Shown piece by piece: positions 1 through 11,641 of a stretch of 64,000 nucleotides of DNA. A program made the translations under genes and the position numbers. Origin of the DNA: Paramecium octaurelia (Eukaryota > Ciliophora > Oligohymenophorea > Peniculida > Parameciidae); contig CAJJDP010000012.1 of NCBI GenBank assembly GCA_905182995.1, forward strand, positions 657,409 through 721,408, in the 5' to 3' direction. Below the pieces are notes generated by a model, which made no database searches, had not been told where the DNA came from, and saw only the letters and a program-made list of their open reading frames with translations. The first letter of the stretch is position 1; the number at the start of each line of letters is the position of its first letter.

Positions 1-2499
1 ATACAATAATCATAAATAAGTAAATAATGTTACTTCTACATTGATATATTATTCGTTACTTGGTTTATTATTGTTATGAGATTATTATTCGTTTAATTAA
101 TGTTGAAAAGTTCAAATCATTGAAGTAAAAATATTTACTTAGTTTTATATGGAGTAAAAAATACTGAAATGGAATCCTTAAACAAATCATAAGTACTTTT
201 AGTAAATGGAAACAAAAAAATACAGAATTTGTAATTTAGTTATAAGATTGGTTAGCAGAATAATACATACTTTATTAAATTGCCCAAAAAGTAAATTAAA
301 TTAACTACTCCCGAATAATTTTATATTCGAATAAGATAATGTCGTGGAGATAGACACAAAAAATTTAAAATATCAAGTGAAATACACAAAATTTAGCAAA
401 TCATTTAAATAAAATTCGTTTTATTATATGTTAGGAATAAAAACTCTGTTTTCTTTATTGTAAAATTACCCTAATTAATACCTCAAATTCAAATCATTTA
501 AGTAGTAATTATTATAAAATCTAACTTTTAATATATGTATAAAATTCAAATCAATTCTTGCGTAATATGATAATTTGCATTGTACATTAAGTAATTTATT
601 AATTTAATTAGATTACAAAAGTGATGATTTCTTGTTAAATATTATTAAAATCAGTTTATTAAATATAGGAATTAAATAAAATTAATTCAACGTTAAACAT
701 TTTAAAATACAATATTATATACTGTTTTTATTTATTGAAGGAAAGGACGTTTAACATTTATTTTATTAAGATTAATTAATTTTAATTGCTAAGAGATAAT
801 ATTTCTTAAGTAATAATTTCCCTCAATTCTTTTTCATGTGTCCCTAAAATTCATGACATGGCTGGATAAATTGAATTACCTAATTTTTGATAAATACGTT
901 TATCTCTTTCAAATATTTATGCTTAAATTCATTATTAATTATTTCTTCATTTGTAAAGAAATTTATCAATCACCAATTATAAGGTTTAGCTATTTCTACT
1001 ATCCAATTAGTGGAGTCAGCTAAGATTGATCTAATTAGTTAATCGCTGATATTCTTGGTTTCATGATGAAGTGTTGTACATTATAAAATGCTAAAGCTTC
1101 GACGTAAATTCAGCCATCAATAAATAATTTAATTTAAAATGGTTAAGTAAATAAAGGAATATTGTTTTAATATAATTTTTTAGTAACATATTTGATTTGG
1201 ATGTGTATAGTGATCGATTTTCAAATGGCCGTGAATGCTTTCTTTTCCTTATAACCTTGTATCTTAAGATTCTCATTCTCTTTTTTCTTTTATCTTTTTA
1301 TACTTCGTTAAATAAGTAAAGAATTTTATTCTTACACATACATATTCATGTTATAATGAATAGTCAAAGCTTGCTTCTTGAAATAAGTGTGATTGTTTGC
1401 ATTTCAATAGATTTATAACAATTTAAGAAGCAAAGGCAGCAATTTTTAACTCTGGCTACAATTGCATTATTTTGGAGGTTTTATCACCCCAAGTTCCCTT
1501 ATTATAAGAACATTAAGTTATTTAGATTTAAACTTAAAGACATGAAAATTGGTCAGCTGATTCGGAATCAACCTCTTAAACATTATAGGAGAGTTTATTA
1601 AAAATTGATTTTGGTAATTGTTTCTTTTTTGTTTTGAATTGATACGTTAATTAAAATTATAACTTTGTACAATATCTACCCGAATATAAAATCAACAATA
1701 TTTTTTCATGTATTAAAAAAATTTTTGAATTCAATTTATAATTTATTGTTTCTTAAATGATTTTCATTTCATAAATTATATACTTTTAATATTAATTATT
1801 ACTGTTTTTTTTTCGTAAATGACGTAAATTGTACCACAAATATCACTTTTCATTGCTTAAATTATGTATTTCTAAATTATCCTTTCTAATTGCATCATAT
1901 ATTATTTATATTTACCTAACTTATCAATATACAAATTAATTGTATAAGTTTATAAAATGATTATATTTACCTGAATTTATTATATAATATTAATTAACGA
2001 ATAAACATTCTGTATAATTATGTTAGTTTATAAGATTAAAATTTTGCACTCTAGTTTGTATCATCATTTTCAACTTGGTGGTAAATAAAATATCTTCATA
2101 GCATTCATTTTACTATTAAGATTAGTCTTTAAAGAAAGAGATTTCTTTTTTGATTATATTAAAAACATCACTTTTTTCATTTTAAAAGCTTCATTAATAG
2201 AATTGCAATTAGAAAAAGGAAAAAGTCGGAATGAAACTTATTTTTATGTAGGTATAAGAGGTTTTTAATGTCTAAAAGAAGTATTTGAGTAAAACTAATA
2301 TTTGCAACAAAAATAGCTTAAAATAATTAAAAATAAGTTTTTATATGTAAGACAATATTAACTTTAAATAAAAACTTAGTCTGTCTAATAACATAAATTA
2401 TAATATCAGTTTCAATTCAAAATTCTAGCAATATATTATTAGTATGATGATATAAATTATGTTGTGAATTAATTGTGAAATAATTTTTTTTTTGAAGAT
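1..2499. other. gene-poor AT-rich stretch
   Basis: I see no convincing gene here, which is long for a genome whose other intergenic gaps are mostly 20-600 bp. The sequence is extremely AT-rich with frequent TGA in all frames. No telomeric G4T2/G3T3-type repeat is visible. The only ORF of note in the ciliate code is at 1356-1637 and is listed separately. The stretch could be subtelomeric, degenerate, or retained germline-limited DNA; the sequence alone does not decide. Confidence 0.5.
1356..1637 (+). CDS. possible small protein (93 aa), unrecognised
   Basis: This is an open frame in the ciliate code from ATG 1356 to TGA 1635-1637, without introns. The middle part is rich in aromatic and basic residues (for example FWRFYHPKFPYYKNIK) and the C-terminus is hydrophobic (LILVIVSFLF). 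I recognise no family. An ORF of this length can arise by chance in AT-rich DNA when only TGA stops, so this is a candidate only. Confidence 0.25.
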
Positions 2500-3340
2500 A
2501 TGAGTACATTTATATCGACAAAATAGGAATCTTTTATAGAGAGACAAATAAATACTTAGCAACCAGAGACAGTAAAACAAGTATAATTGAACGCTATGAA
2601 TAGTACACATCATATACAACTGAACCTACATTGTTAAAGGAAGATTATGCTGTTAAGAAGATTGAGAGACCAGAGGCTTATCAATTTTGGCACAAAAAGG
2701 AGAAATATAATTCTTATGCCAGCAGAGTACTCAATACAAATTATCGATCATGTTCTGTGATAAATCCTGGGTAGAGCTTTCAAATAAATAATGCTGGAAG
2801 TGGAATAACTTAAACATAGGTTGATAGTGAATTTTAATGCTGTACAAAATAATAGATGGTTGTTTCTGTTGTGATAGTATCAAGAGAAGAAATTGAGCAG
2901 CCATGGAGAGAAGAATGTCTATATCTACAATCAGTCATAAAGGAATTGGAAAAAAAGAAAGAAATCAAAGTAATAAAGGAAATAGATTATGCAAGAGTAT
3001 CAAATAATAAGATATTGTAAGATCAAGGAACTTGAGGAGGAAAATTAACATTTGCAATTCGAATTATAGTAAGCATAAGAGAGTACTTTGATAACAGAAA
3101 GAGTGACTTAGAATAATAGCGAAGTTGAAGTGTGGAAAAGGAAGTTTTAGGAAGTGAATCATGATTATAATGAAGCTCAAGAGAAGTTGATGAACGTCGA
3201 AATTGAATTGGAAGCCTTAAAGAAGGAGAAAGCCAGAGTATTAATAAAAATCATAATAGGCAGCCACTGCAACTACAACAGTCACAAGATCAACTGTAAG
3301 AACTGGCACTTCAAGCGTTAGATAGGCAGGATAAATTTGA
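2500..3340 (+). CDS. coiled-coil protein, probably cytoskeletal (256 aa)
   Basis: The model has four exons. Introns at 2581-2603 (TAG end), 2997-3021 (AAG end) and 3238-3259 (TAG end) leave 257 codons including TGA. The N-terminal half is polar with aromatic residues (RPEAYQFWHKKEKYNSY, VLNTNYRSCSVINPG). The middle contains REEIEQPWREE, followed by heptad-like coiled coil (KELEEENQHLQFELQQAQE and EVEVWKRKFQEVNHDYNEA). The tail is Ala/Thr/Ser-rich and basic. This style is common in ciliate cortical or basal-body coiled-coil proteins, but I cannot name the family. Without the second intron the frame breaks, which is part of the case for AAG acceptors in this genome. Confidence 0.7.
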
Positions 3341-3390
3341 AATCAATCATATATTAGATTGGGTATATTTTAAATAATTCTTATTGTTAA

Positions 3391-4525
3391 TCATTGTTCC
3401 TCTATTAAAACTTGCTTTTTATTTTAGAGAAATTTGATTTTCAACATCTCCTTGTAAATCAAATTGCCGAAGACTAACAAAGCAAAACCAATTAATTCCA
3501 TCAAATTAGCCCACTTTGATGTGTTTTCCCATACTCTAGAAGTTGTAGCTGTGACTATGAGTCCAATACCCCAAATTAAAATTGTTCTAATAGTGTCAAC
3601 GACTGTACGAGTCAAAGCTGAAACATACTTAGTAACATTAACACCAAAGATATTAAAAAGAGCAATACTAAATATACCCATAACGACAGATACTGTCAAC
3701 CATACATCTGCTCCTAATTGTTGAAAGAATACATCAGTACATTCCCAATATCCCTAACCATTTCGAAATACACATCCTTCTTTAAAGTTACACGGTATGA
3801 AATTGAGGATAGGCATAACTATACCAAAGTATAACAATCCCCACATTCCTTCAACACCCACAACATAGAATACATGATAATTATATTATTAAAATAGTTT
3901 TTCTTCGAATATATATTGGGCTGCTTAAGTAAAAAGGGACACTATAATTAAGGCAATTGATATCAATTTTATTTCCCAACTGAAATCATCAGTTGTTGCT
4001 TTTCTAAATAAAAAGTTTGACAATCCTACAATGAATATGCCTAATATTGCCAATAGAATTCCAAATTGTTGCTGATTTGACAATTTTTTCTTTAGTACGA
4101 ATTTTGAAAATGCGGCTGTTACTATCATAAGCTAGATGGTTATATTCATACTCCTCCTCTCAACATTTAATAAATAGATGACGGAATGAAATTTAATGCG
4201 ACATGTTGCAAAGACGACGTAATCCCATCAAACAACGCTGGAATTGCCAATATTTTAAATCCTCCATCTTCTTTGTTTGGATCTTTTTCAGATTTCATTT
4301 AAAATATGAAATAGAAAACTAAACAAGTTGCTTCACCTACAAACATACATAAAGCCTATAGATTGATATTACTAATACTTGCATATACGGGTGGATAAAT
4401 GTAACCCCATCTATGACGGTTGTATTTTAATACTTATAGACTAAAGTATTGAATGTACCCACTAAAATCATTCCAACCAATAATGAATTTATAAAAAAGG
4501 CACTTTTCTACTCATTATTCGTCAT
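3391..4525 (-). CDS. SLC35F6-like solute carrier (drug/metabolite transporter superfamily)
   Basis: Multi-pass membrane transporter of about 363 aa. Two introns, of 23 nt after the HPYMQ codons and 20 nt after MLRGG, leave an integral reading frame. It matches the SLC35F6 pattern throughout: an N-terminal MILVGTFNTLVYKY helix, the HPYMQ turn, FDGITSSLQHVAL, PSSIYQMLRGG, the second EamA half with FGILLAILGIFIVGLSN, and a C-terminal SALTRTVVDTIRTILIWGIG followed by LIGFALLVFGNLIYKEML. Human SLC35F6 is about 371 aa, so the length fits. The family sits in lysosomal or other internal membranes; the substrate is not established. The neighbouring methyltransferase is on the same strand with its stop 222 bp upstream of this start. 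Confidence 0.88.
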
Positions 4526-4746
4526 TTATTTAATTTTTTAATTTTATAGCTAATACTTTTTTATTGTATTGATCAAATACTGTTTAACAAAGAATTTGAT
4601 AAAATTTACAATCCTATTAAATACTTATCACCTATTTCTTCCATCTTCTAAGTTGCTTAGATTTTCAAAAATTCCTTAAAATATATAAAATAATATTAAA
4701 ACTATGAAGCCAAATTAAAATAAAATTACCATAAATAGAAACAAAA

Positions 4747-5852
4747 TCATAATTCATTTCCGATTGTTACCCAATTCTTTCTGACATTATTCCTTCTACC
4801 AAATATCTCTAAATAATATCCTTAAATAGAATGATTGATTTACCATTTGGTACTAGTTATTCAACATACTAATATATTTCTTCTGGTTTCTAACTTTAAC
4901 CTCTCCTTTCACTAAAGATGATGTCGCTTGCAACACCTTTTCTAAATCTGTTGGGATCCAAATTTATGTTGCCCTAGGTTACATAAATACTGTGAATAGT
5001 TACCTTTACACCAACTAAGCAGTTCTCTTTTGCATGTTATAAGTAAAACCCGTGTCCTTTAGCAATTTTGCCATTCACGGTCTTCTTACACCAGATAATT
5101 TCATCAATCAATTTGTAGCCCCATTATTCAATTAGCTTACAAGTTACCTTATATTTAGCATTAATAGTCCTTAATAATTAATTTATAATTTTACCATATT
5201 AAGATTATACCATTCTCTTACAATGATTCTATTGGCATTTTACTAATATTTTCATCAGCCAATGAAGAATAAGCAATTGCAACTCCTCTTGATGGTTGTG
5301 AACTTGATAATTGCCAAGGTGGATCCATCATTATTACATCAAACAATTGTCCTGCTATTTTCAATTACTCATCTCTTAATTTCTTAAATTATCACTAATT
5401 AAATTTACTTAAAAATCCATTAGTCTAACATCAGTGCAAATTGGAATTGCATCATTGTGAACGAAACTCTATTTTGCATGATTCTCCTGATATTCTTGAA
5501 TGTATTTCATTTTGTAATATTTAATTCTTTGCTCTACTTGCTTTTTTAAATCTCTTAACATTGCTTCAGAATTAGGCAATTTGTCTACATATATATAGTC
5601 TACATCCTATATATTATTTTTACAAATATTACCTCAATAGGTTCCTGTTTTTTGTTTTTCTTTCCTTTTTCCTCTTCTTCTGATTCCTCTAACTCTTCCA
5701 CATCTACAACTTCCTCTTCTTCCTCAGAATAAGATGGATCTTCTAATTTCACTTTTTTACAGATCTCCTCCTCATCGGACTACATTCAATTATGAACTTA
5801 CATTATCTATAACTAACTTTGATTGCTTCTTTAGGTTATCTTCTGATTGCAT
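4747..5852 (-). CDS. MT-A70 family N6-adenine methyltransferase, ciliate MTA1-like
   Basis: SAM-dependent adenine methyltransferase of about 317 aa after removing six introns. The acidic, Lys/Glu-rich N-terminus (about 80 aa) lacks the CCCH zinc fingers of METTL3. The catalytic DPPW motif follows FDVIMM and is itself followed by QLSSSQPSRGVAIAYSSL. Further MT-A70 signatures are WGYKLIDEIIWCKKT, HAKENCLVGVKG, and a C-terminal EIFGRRNNVRKNWVTIGNEL. The short length and the sequence after DPPW suggest the ciliate MTA1 branch, which methylates adenine in DNA, rather than the mRNA enzyme METTL3; that is inference from family knowledge. Three introns (5383-5408, 5170-5194, 4821-4843) end AAG rather than TAG. 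Confidence 0.85.
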
Positions 5853-7618
5853 TACCCGCCTCTTTTTAATTATTAATTATATTTTTTACCCGCATTAATC
5901 CCGCGTTATAAAGCTCAGGATTATTCAACTTTAAATCTCCGTTGTTTAAATTTCAACTTTTACTTTAATCTCTCTTTTCCAACATTATACAAATGTCAAT
6001 AAGAAAATTTTATTATTATTTATTTTAAAAAAATCTATTAATATTATTTTATATATAAATCCATTCATTAGGATCATGAAATAATTCTCCATTATAACAA
6101 AATAAATTGTTATTAAGGTGATTAATTAGGAACTTTAACCTAAATAATATTTTTTAAATAAAATTTATTCTTTAAATTTTATCAGCACCATTCTACTAAA
6201 TAATGATTATATCAGGATAATAATCAAATGGGAGATATCTATAGCAGGATATTAATTGATAAATTTGATCTTAATTCGTAAATGATTAATTATTTCATGA
6301 TTTTATTTATTCCTGTAAATTGAAGAAATTTAAAAATAATATAGAGGAACCGAACTAAAAGCCAGAGAAATCAATGATAACATTTGGAAGAAAATTCGAT
6401 GCAAGCAAAAAATCCAATCTTCAAATTATAGATATAAAAATTGATATTAAATTTTTAACTGGAACAGAGATTATTTTCTTGACAAACTCAATTAGATATC
6501 CCAGTTGTTATACTTTGAGATTAAATAATTTAAATTCAACACATCTTTTATGTTTTTTGATGCATTTAATTATTAAAATTATGAATAAGCCATACAATTT
6601 AATAATAATGCTTGTTAAACAGAAGAATATTTACTTTAAAATTAATCTAAGAGTTTAAACATCCAAAAAAACACTTTTGGATATTGTTCATCATAAAGAC
6701 AGAAATATTATTTTTACATATCTATTTAATTAATGAAAGGACGATTAACTTAAAAAAATAATGCAATTTCAAGAAGATTCATTTCTGAAATTCTAGGAAA
6801 ATTAGCAATATCATGTTTATATTTTGTACCTGTGATCTTCTAACTCTTTTATTACTCTGCTATAATTATAAGAAATCGATTTCATTTATTAAAAGACATG
6901 AAATAATTACTATCTCTATTGACATTAAAAATTAATTTTAGTCTAACTTAGTCTAGGCTAAAATAATCAAAAAAAATGCAATGTATTTTACAATCTTAAT
7001 CACAATTTGAAAAAAGTTAATTTAGACACTTTTTTTTGACATATGAAGAATAATTTACGGAAAATAAATCTTCTGAAATAAAGAAATTTAGGATCCATAA
7101 GTAAAAAAAATAAAATAATGATCATCTGGTTTTATTAAGTCAAGAATATTCAAATTCATTCTATACATAAATATATTTCTAATTGGATACTCGAAATAAA
7201 AAAAATTAATATTTCTCTGAAATTAGAATTAATTACCATGCTATTAATTAATTATCTATACAATAAAGCCTTTTACAGATTCAGTAAAATTACTTCGTAA
7301 AAATACCAAAAAGATCCAAGCATTATAATAAAGACATGTTAAATAAATTTCTTTCAAAAAATTGACTAACAATATATTTTCTCTGATTGGTGACATGTTT
7401 TAAGCCAAAATAATTGAATATTAATAAAGAAATTTTAAAATTAATATCATTTTCTTTAATGTTATGAGTAGTTAACGAATTATAGAGCTCAAAAATTTTT
7501 ATTGATTTATTTTGTAATTAGATAAGACTATATAAAGTGGAAGTGGAGAGAAGAAACCACTATAGTTCTATTTAAATATTTCAAAATGCCTATTATTGAA
7601 TATTTATATAACAAAATA
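5853..7618. other. gene-poor stretch (about 1.8 kb)
   Basis: There is no supported gene between the methyltransferase start and the PheRS stop. The one sizeable open frame in the ciliate code is at 6374-6736 (+), listed separately. Composition is strongly A/T with runs of A and T. Promoters of the two flanking minus-strand genes account for only a small part. Confidence 0.45.
6374..6736 (+). CDS. doubtful ORF (120 aa), unrecognised
   Basis: Open in the ciliate code from ATG 6374 to TGA 6734-6736, including one in-frame TAA-encoded Gln near residue 95. It is rich in Ile, Leu, Lys and Asn with no motif I recognise. It lies alone in a gene-poor stretch and could be a chance ORF. Confidence 0.2.
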
Positions 7619-9254
7619 TCATTTACTTTCAAAGACACAAAATGCATTAGATCTAACTGTTTCAACTTTGACTTCAGGTCCTACCATAGTTCTTATATCC
7701 CTTATATCGTAATAAATCATAGTGGGTCTTTCCAATCCTAATCCCCATGCAATCACATTCACATCCTCTGGAATTCCAAGAGGTGCCAACATTTCAGGTC
7801 TAAAAACACCTGAATTGCCTATTTCTACTTTTTTTTTCAAAACAGGGTGATACCCTATAATATTTGAATATATATATTTTACCATAAATTTCCATACTTG
7901 GTTCTGTATATGGATTATATGTAGGTTTAAACCACAACTTATTAATTCCAATTTACCTAAAGAATTCTCTAATTATACCCATTAGTTATCCTAATGAAGC
8001 ATTCTTGTCAATTACAACACCTTCTATTTAGTGGAACTCAGCCAAATGTGTAGCATCTAAAGTTTCATTTCTAAATACTTTATCAATACTAAAGTATTTC
8101 TTAGGGAAGTAACCTTTCTCCTTATATTGTTATGCAATTCTATATAACATTTTTGATGAGACAGCTGTTGTATGTGTTCTTAATATATTTTTTCTGGCTT
8201 CTTCATGCGACCATTCATATTGATAGCCTATACTACCAACACCTCCTGTCTAGTGCATAGCTTTCACCTTATCTCTAAGAGTTATATCAACTTCTTCGCT
8301 CAATTCTGGATCACTGCAAAAGAAAGTATCATGAGCATCTCTTGCCGGATGTTTTTATGGTTAAAATAGAGCATCGAAATTCCAGAAAGAAGATTCCACA
8401 AATTAATTAGTTGGCATTTCTTCAAATCCTAGTCCAATCAATATTTACGAAAACTATTTCCTTACTTTTAAAAGAGGATGCAAATTACCCATAGAAACTA
8501 TAAATATAACTTAGACTAATTACTCTTCTCCCCTTCAGCACATAAATTAATGCTTTTATATTCACATTCTTTCCACTCTCCACTTAATAATTGCTCTGTA
8601 GTTAAAGCTGCAAATTATTCTCTGAATTTTGGAGCATATTTAATTCCTTTTTTGATTTCAAAATATTTAATAGTAGAAATCATAGCAAGTTTCCTTTCAA
8701 TCAATAATTTAGCCTATTATGTGCCTAATTTAATAGTGTTGAATGATGATAATTCCAATTTAATTTTATCAGGTAAGTCATTGGCAACTTTAGTAATAAC
8801 TCCTTTGTCCATTTTTATATAACCCATCTTCTTAGCGTTTCCAAAACCTAAATCAAATTGCTTTTTTTTAGGATCTTCAGCTTATTTTTCTTTCTTTTCT
8901 CCTTATTCTTATTTAATTTTTGGCATTTGTTCAATCCCAAATAACTTCTATAAATCAACCATTGATATTCCAGCTTCTGGTATTTTTTAATAGATTTCAT
9001 ATTCTCCTGATTGAGAATTTAAGATGGTATTGCCTTCATCAGTTAAGATCAATTAATCCTATTTAAATCCCTATTTATAATTAAGAATTTTGAACCTCTG
9101 TCTTTATATAATTTGAAGACTCTAATTGTAAAAGACAACCAACGAGATCTTAATGGTTAATAGACAAAGATTTAGCTACTTCCATAGAGTTTAATGTTTC
9201 CGCTGACTCCAATTCAGTCAGAATGGTGTTTGCATAATCTTGCTTTTAATCCAT
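7619..9254 (-). CDS. FARSA: phenylalanine-tRNA ligase alpha subunit (cytosolic)
   Basis: Catalytic alpha subunit of the cytosolic alpha2-beta2 phenylalanyl-tRNA synthetase. The N-terminus ([17 protein letters not shown]) begins a winged-helix tRNA-binding region, with [14 protein letters not shown] and later a lysine-rich linker and [14 protein letters not shown]. The C-terminal class II core carries the motif 2/3 signatures [27 protein letters not shown] and a final [11 protein letters not shown] segment before TGA 7619-7621. Several short introns interrupt it; one of 28 nt falls before the [11 protein letters not shown] codons. The length agrees with the roughly 500-residue eukaryotic family. 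Its start lies 24 bp from the p24 gene's stop, on the same strand. Confidence 0.92.
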
Positions 9255-9278
9255 AAATATATTAATTTATATAAAATC

Positions 9279-9904
9279 TCAAACATTTGGACCAAATGAT
9301 TTTCCTTTGAAGTATCCTGTTAACATATAAATTTGAGAAATGCATATCACGATTAAAGCTCCCATCTTACCGGCTGAACACCACCATAATTTCTTCTCTG
9401 TTGATTCTAACATTCTTTGATGTTCATTTTCTCTATCGTTTTAATAATGTTAATTATTTTAGATTGTCTTTAAACTTCTATAAGCTTATTTCATATCTTC
9501 AGCCATTTAATCCATAGTTTCTATTCATATAAAATAATGATTCACCTGCCAATGCCAAATCATTTTCTTCTACAAAATCAAAATTAAAGCTAATCAATTT
9601 ATAATATTTATCTAAAGATTTGAAGCAAACTTCATATTATCCATCATCTGTCATTATTTCTTTGTAATTGCCTTCCTTCTATTTTAAACTAGATTTCAAA
9701 AGAGATTTTCTTGGAGAATAGAACTAAAATTTAATATTCAAAATTAACTTTCATTTCAATATTGTCTTCCTAGAAACCAGAAACTACAAAAGAGATTTAA
9801 AATAATGCTGTTTTTTTTCCTTAGACTCCCAAACATAATTCTTTACCGCCATCTAATCCAGTTGAAAGTGCTGAAATGGTTGAAAGTAAGAGAAGCAAAA
9901 ACAT
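9279..9904 (-). CDS. p24/TMED (emp24/gp25L) cargo receptor
   Basis: Type I membrane protein of the early secretory pathway that helps load cargo into COPII/COPI vesicles. The model is 191 aa with two 25-nt introns. A hydrophobic signal peptide (MFLLLLLSTISALS) leads into a GOLD domain with Cys residues (KELCLGVQGKK and YEVCFKSL). A heptad linker with DRENEHQRMLESTEKKLWW precedes the transmembrane helix (GALIVICISQIYMLTGYF) and a short C-terminal tail of KGKSFGPNV. The cytoplasmic tail lacks an obvious terminal KK or FF motif typical of p24 proteins, though KGK is present. Confidence 0.8.
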
Positions 9905-10541
9905 TAATTAAATAAATTAATAAAACGTGTTATTTTTTATTAATAATTATTCAATTTTATTTTTTGCTTCAATTTTATCAGAACTCTATATTTTATTCTG
10001 TTATCTGCAGATCTCCTCAAATTTATAATTATCAAAATTTTATTTATTATATTAATATATTTTTACAATGCAATTAATAAAGGAAAAGTGAAATAAGGAT
10101 TAAATCTCCCTTATGTATTACTACTCAATATTATATAATTTTTTGAGAACTACTCTAGTAGATGTAAATTAATTGTCTAATTTTCAATAAAACATCATTT
10201 TGCTGATTTTAGAATGGAAAGAATGTGATAAATATGATTGATTTACAATTGAAACTTTATTCTTTGTTCGCATATGAAATAGTAACATAAATAATTAAGA
10301 ATAGTGAAAACAAAAGAATTCGATATCTAATTTGAGAATTCAGAATAAGGAGTTTCTTTTAAGATTTCATTTTGTAACTAGAGTAGGAATCTTATATACA
10401 ATTTTATAATTCATTGGATTATCAATCAAATATAGTAAGACTAGTTTATATTAATCAGAAAACTGATGAACAGTTAACTTACCAAACTGAAAAAGATGAT
10501 CGATGATTATTTATGTATGATAAATTTAATAACAATGATAA
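9905..10541. other. intergenic, nothing recognised
   Basis: This gap separates the p24 start from the CK2 stop. The only short ciliate-code ORFs (about 30-35 codons, for example from around 10234 on the plus strand) show no recognisable protein. It holds the presumed p24 promoter and the CK2 3' end. Confidence 0.4.
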
Positions 10542-11634
10542 TCATTTGCCTTTGACAGGTAAGAAATATGGATGATCCATTGCATCTTTTGGTGTAATTC
10601 TGAGGGCCTGAAATAGAGAGTAGTCTTACATGATCATAAACAAGCATTCTTGAAAGAATATCGATAGCCTCATCACCACATAAATGTTTATTTTCTGCAT
10701 TAATAAATTTAACCCACTCTTTTTTTGGATAACTATTAAAAGTGAGATTTGATTTTTACTTTCCTAATTTAGATTCCAATACAGGATCCAATCTAATTCG
10801 ATATTTCTTAATGTACGCTTGTAACTCTTCAGTACCCAACACCTTCGAAATTACTACTAATTAATCGTAATTATCCTATCCTTAAAAAAATGGTTCTTTT
10901 TTAAAGATCTAAGTTTATCTAAATCAGTTACCATAGATGCCATCATAGCTCCAGTGCTCCATATGTCCAATGAATAATCATAATATATGTTGTCAACCAA
11001 TAATTCTGGTCCTTTGAAATAACGTGAAGCAACTCTCACGTTGTAATCTTGTCCTGGATGGTAATATTCAGCCAAACCAAAATCAAGTAATTTTAACAAT
11101 TTCTTTTTTGGATCAACAATTATATTTTGTGGTTTTACATCTCTATGCATTATGCCTTTGGAATGACAATAGTCTAAGGCTTTAATTAATTCAAAAAGGT
11201 AGAATCTTATATCAATATCAGTTAGTTTAGGGAACAAACTTCTAAAATCGACATGATCGATGTAATCAAAAATCAAACATGGTGTTTTAGATGATGGATC
11301 TCTAACAATATCTGACAACTCTATCACATTTGGATGACCTCTAATTGTGAGTAATATTTTAGTTTCTCTTTTTATTTTCTATTTCTTCACTGGTTTCAAC
11401 ACTTTAATCACTACTCTTGTCCCTTAGGGATATTTGATTCCTTCATACACATCTGAATATTTTCCCCTCCCTATCTTCCTTATCACCTCATATTAATCAC
11501 TATCCTATTAACATTAATTATTTAGTTGATACTCCCCATTCATTCTCAAAATTATCATAGTCCCAATATTCCTTTGGTTGACTCTTATTGTAATTTGCAT
11601 AATACTTTGGAGGTATTTACAAAATTTAATTCAT
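10542..11634 (-). CDS. casein kinase 2 alpha catalytic subunit
   Basis: Ser/Thr kinase of 339 aa after removing three introns (28, 23 and 22 nt; the last ends CAG). Hallmarks in order: [12 protein letters not shown], glycine loop [11 protein letters not shown], catalytic Lys in VVIKVLKP, the CK2-specific basic patch [81 protein letters not shown], and C-terminal DAMDHPYF. All are textbook CK2 alpha, except that the Mg-binding triplet is DFG where most CK2 enzymes have DWG, and STGAMMASM replaces the usual SLGCMLASM. The start codon lies only 7 bp from that of the divergent VHS gene. Confidence 0.93.
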
Positions 11635-11641
11635 ATTATTA

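Noticed and set aside
2500..3340. Idea that this locus is a frameshifted pseudogene
   Set aside because: Three short introns (one ending AAG) restore one continuous frame with an integral codon count, so an intact gene is simpler.
3464..3724. Plus-strand ORF of 86 codons
   Set aside because: It is antisense to the SLC35F6-like gene, whose spliced product is recognisable over its whole length.
8550..8822. Plus-strand ORF of 90 codons
   Set aside because: Antisense shadow of the PheRS alpha gene.
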